Shown here: piece by piece, positions 63,911 to 64,000 of the stretch | Layout of the letters: every line of letters starts with the position of its first letter | Numbering within the stretch: the stretch's first letter is position 1 | Assembly (NCBI GenBank): GCA_017483605.1 | Contig: JAFUWG010000012.1 | Span: forward strand, 55,213 to 119,212 | Length of the DNA stretch: 64,000 bases | Direction of reading: 5' to 3' | Source: Bacteroidaceae bacterium | GTDB lineage: Bacteria > Bacteroidota > Bacteroidia > Bacteroidales > Bacteroidaceae | The notes under the pieces: generated by a model | The model's input: the letters and a program-made list of their open reading frames with translations, nothing else | The model's database searches: none | What the model was told of the DNA's origin: nothing | Position numbers and translations under genes: made by a program

Positions 63911-63970
63911 CGTCGGGCCGCCCGACAGCTCCAATTGCTTACTTTTTGCTCCGTCGGGCCGCACGACAGC
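63911..63970. repeat. Pair of GTCGGGCCGC(C/A)CGACAGC palindromic repeats at the window edge
   Basis: CGTCGGGCCGCCCGACAGC at 63911 and CGTCGGGCCGCACGACAGC at 63952, 41 nt apart. Each is a partial palindrome (CTGTCG...CGACAG in the first). They lie upstream of the receptor gene; the rest of the region to 64000 has no visible gene. Confidence 0.65.
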
Positions 63971-64000
63971 GTCAGAGTGTCACTTTTCACTCTCACGGGC

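Overview
The window comes from a Bacteroidota chromosome, most likely a Prevotella-like member of the Bacteroidales. The basis is: about 14 matches to the TAnnTTTG -7 promoter box upstream of genes, with almost no Shine-Dalgarno sites; TonB-dependent receptors; type IX-style C-terminal tails on secreted enzymes; many plant-polysaccharide glycoside hydrolases; and a BtuG-type vitamin B12 locus. No rRNA, tRNA, IS transposase or CRISPR array was seen.

Layout. (1) 1-5.7 kb, minus strand: a defence-type locus with two adjacent adenine-methyltransferase-like genes, a VapD toxin-antitoxin pair and a GIY-YIG/SF2 helicase that runs off the left edge. (2) 6.2-9.3 kb: a GH51 arabinofuranosidase, a RelE/ParE-type toxin-antitoxin pair and a 228-bp palindrome. 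(3) 9.3-23.8 kb: a minus-strand operon led by an ECF sigma factor (secreted protein, GH88, sugar MFS transporter, GH97, GH43, lyase/beta-helix fusion), with a divergent SusR-like one-component membrane regulator. No SusC/SusD pair is present. (4) 23.9-41 kb: a secreted alginate-lyase-family protein, tyrS, serB, then a second plus-strand glycan block (GH30-like, GH43, duplicated-module surface protein, GH27, BASS transporter) and an SpmA/SpmB fusion. (5) 40.9-46.6 kb: a small beta-barrel protein, an exported flavin reductase, and a translationally coupled ECF sigma/anti-sigma/outer-membrane-receptor operon. (6) 46.7-54.9 kb, minus strand: a cobalamin-riboswitch operon (two PKD-domain lipoproteins, BtuG, BtuB, BtuF, BtuC) with no ATPase gene. 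(7) 55-60 kb: ribF, a DUF3109 gene, a zinc-finger protein plus single-domain response regulator, and hisS. (8) 60.7-63.8 kb: a TonB-dependent receptor and a TraX-family membrane protein.

How the genes work together. The two glycan blocks look built for arabinose-, galactose- and uronate-containing plant polymers such as pectin side chains or arabinogalactan: secreted enzymes cut side chains, GH88 removes unsaturated uronic acids left by a lyase, and the MFS protein imports sugars. In the B12 locus, surface proteins hand cobalamin to BtuB, and BtuF/BtuC need an ATPase encoded elsewhere.

The most unusual signals are: the split-methyltransferase/GIY-YIG-helicase locus with an embedded VapD pair; intergenic elements made of three tandem 23-bp (or 21-bp) units placed just after stop codons; palindromic repeats inserted in frame inside three genes; and a 228-bp near-perfect palindrome.
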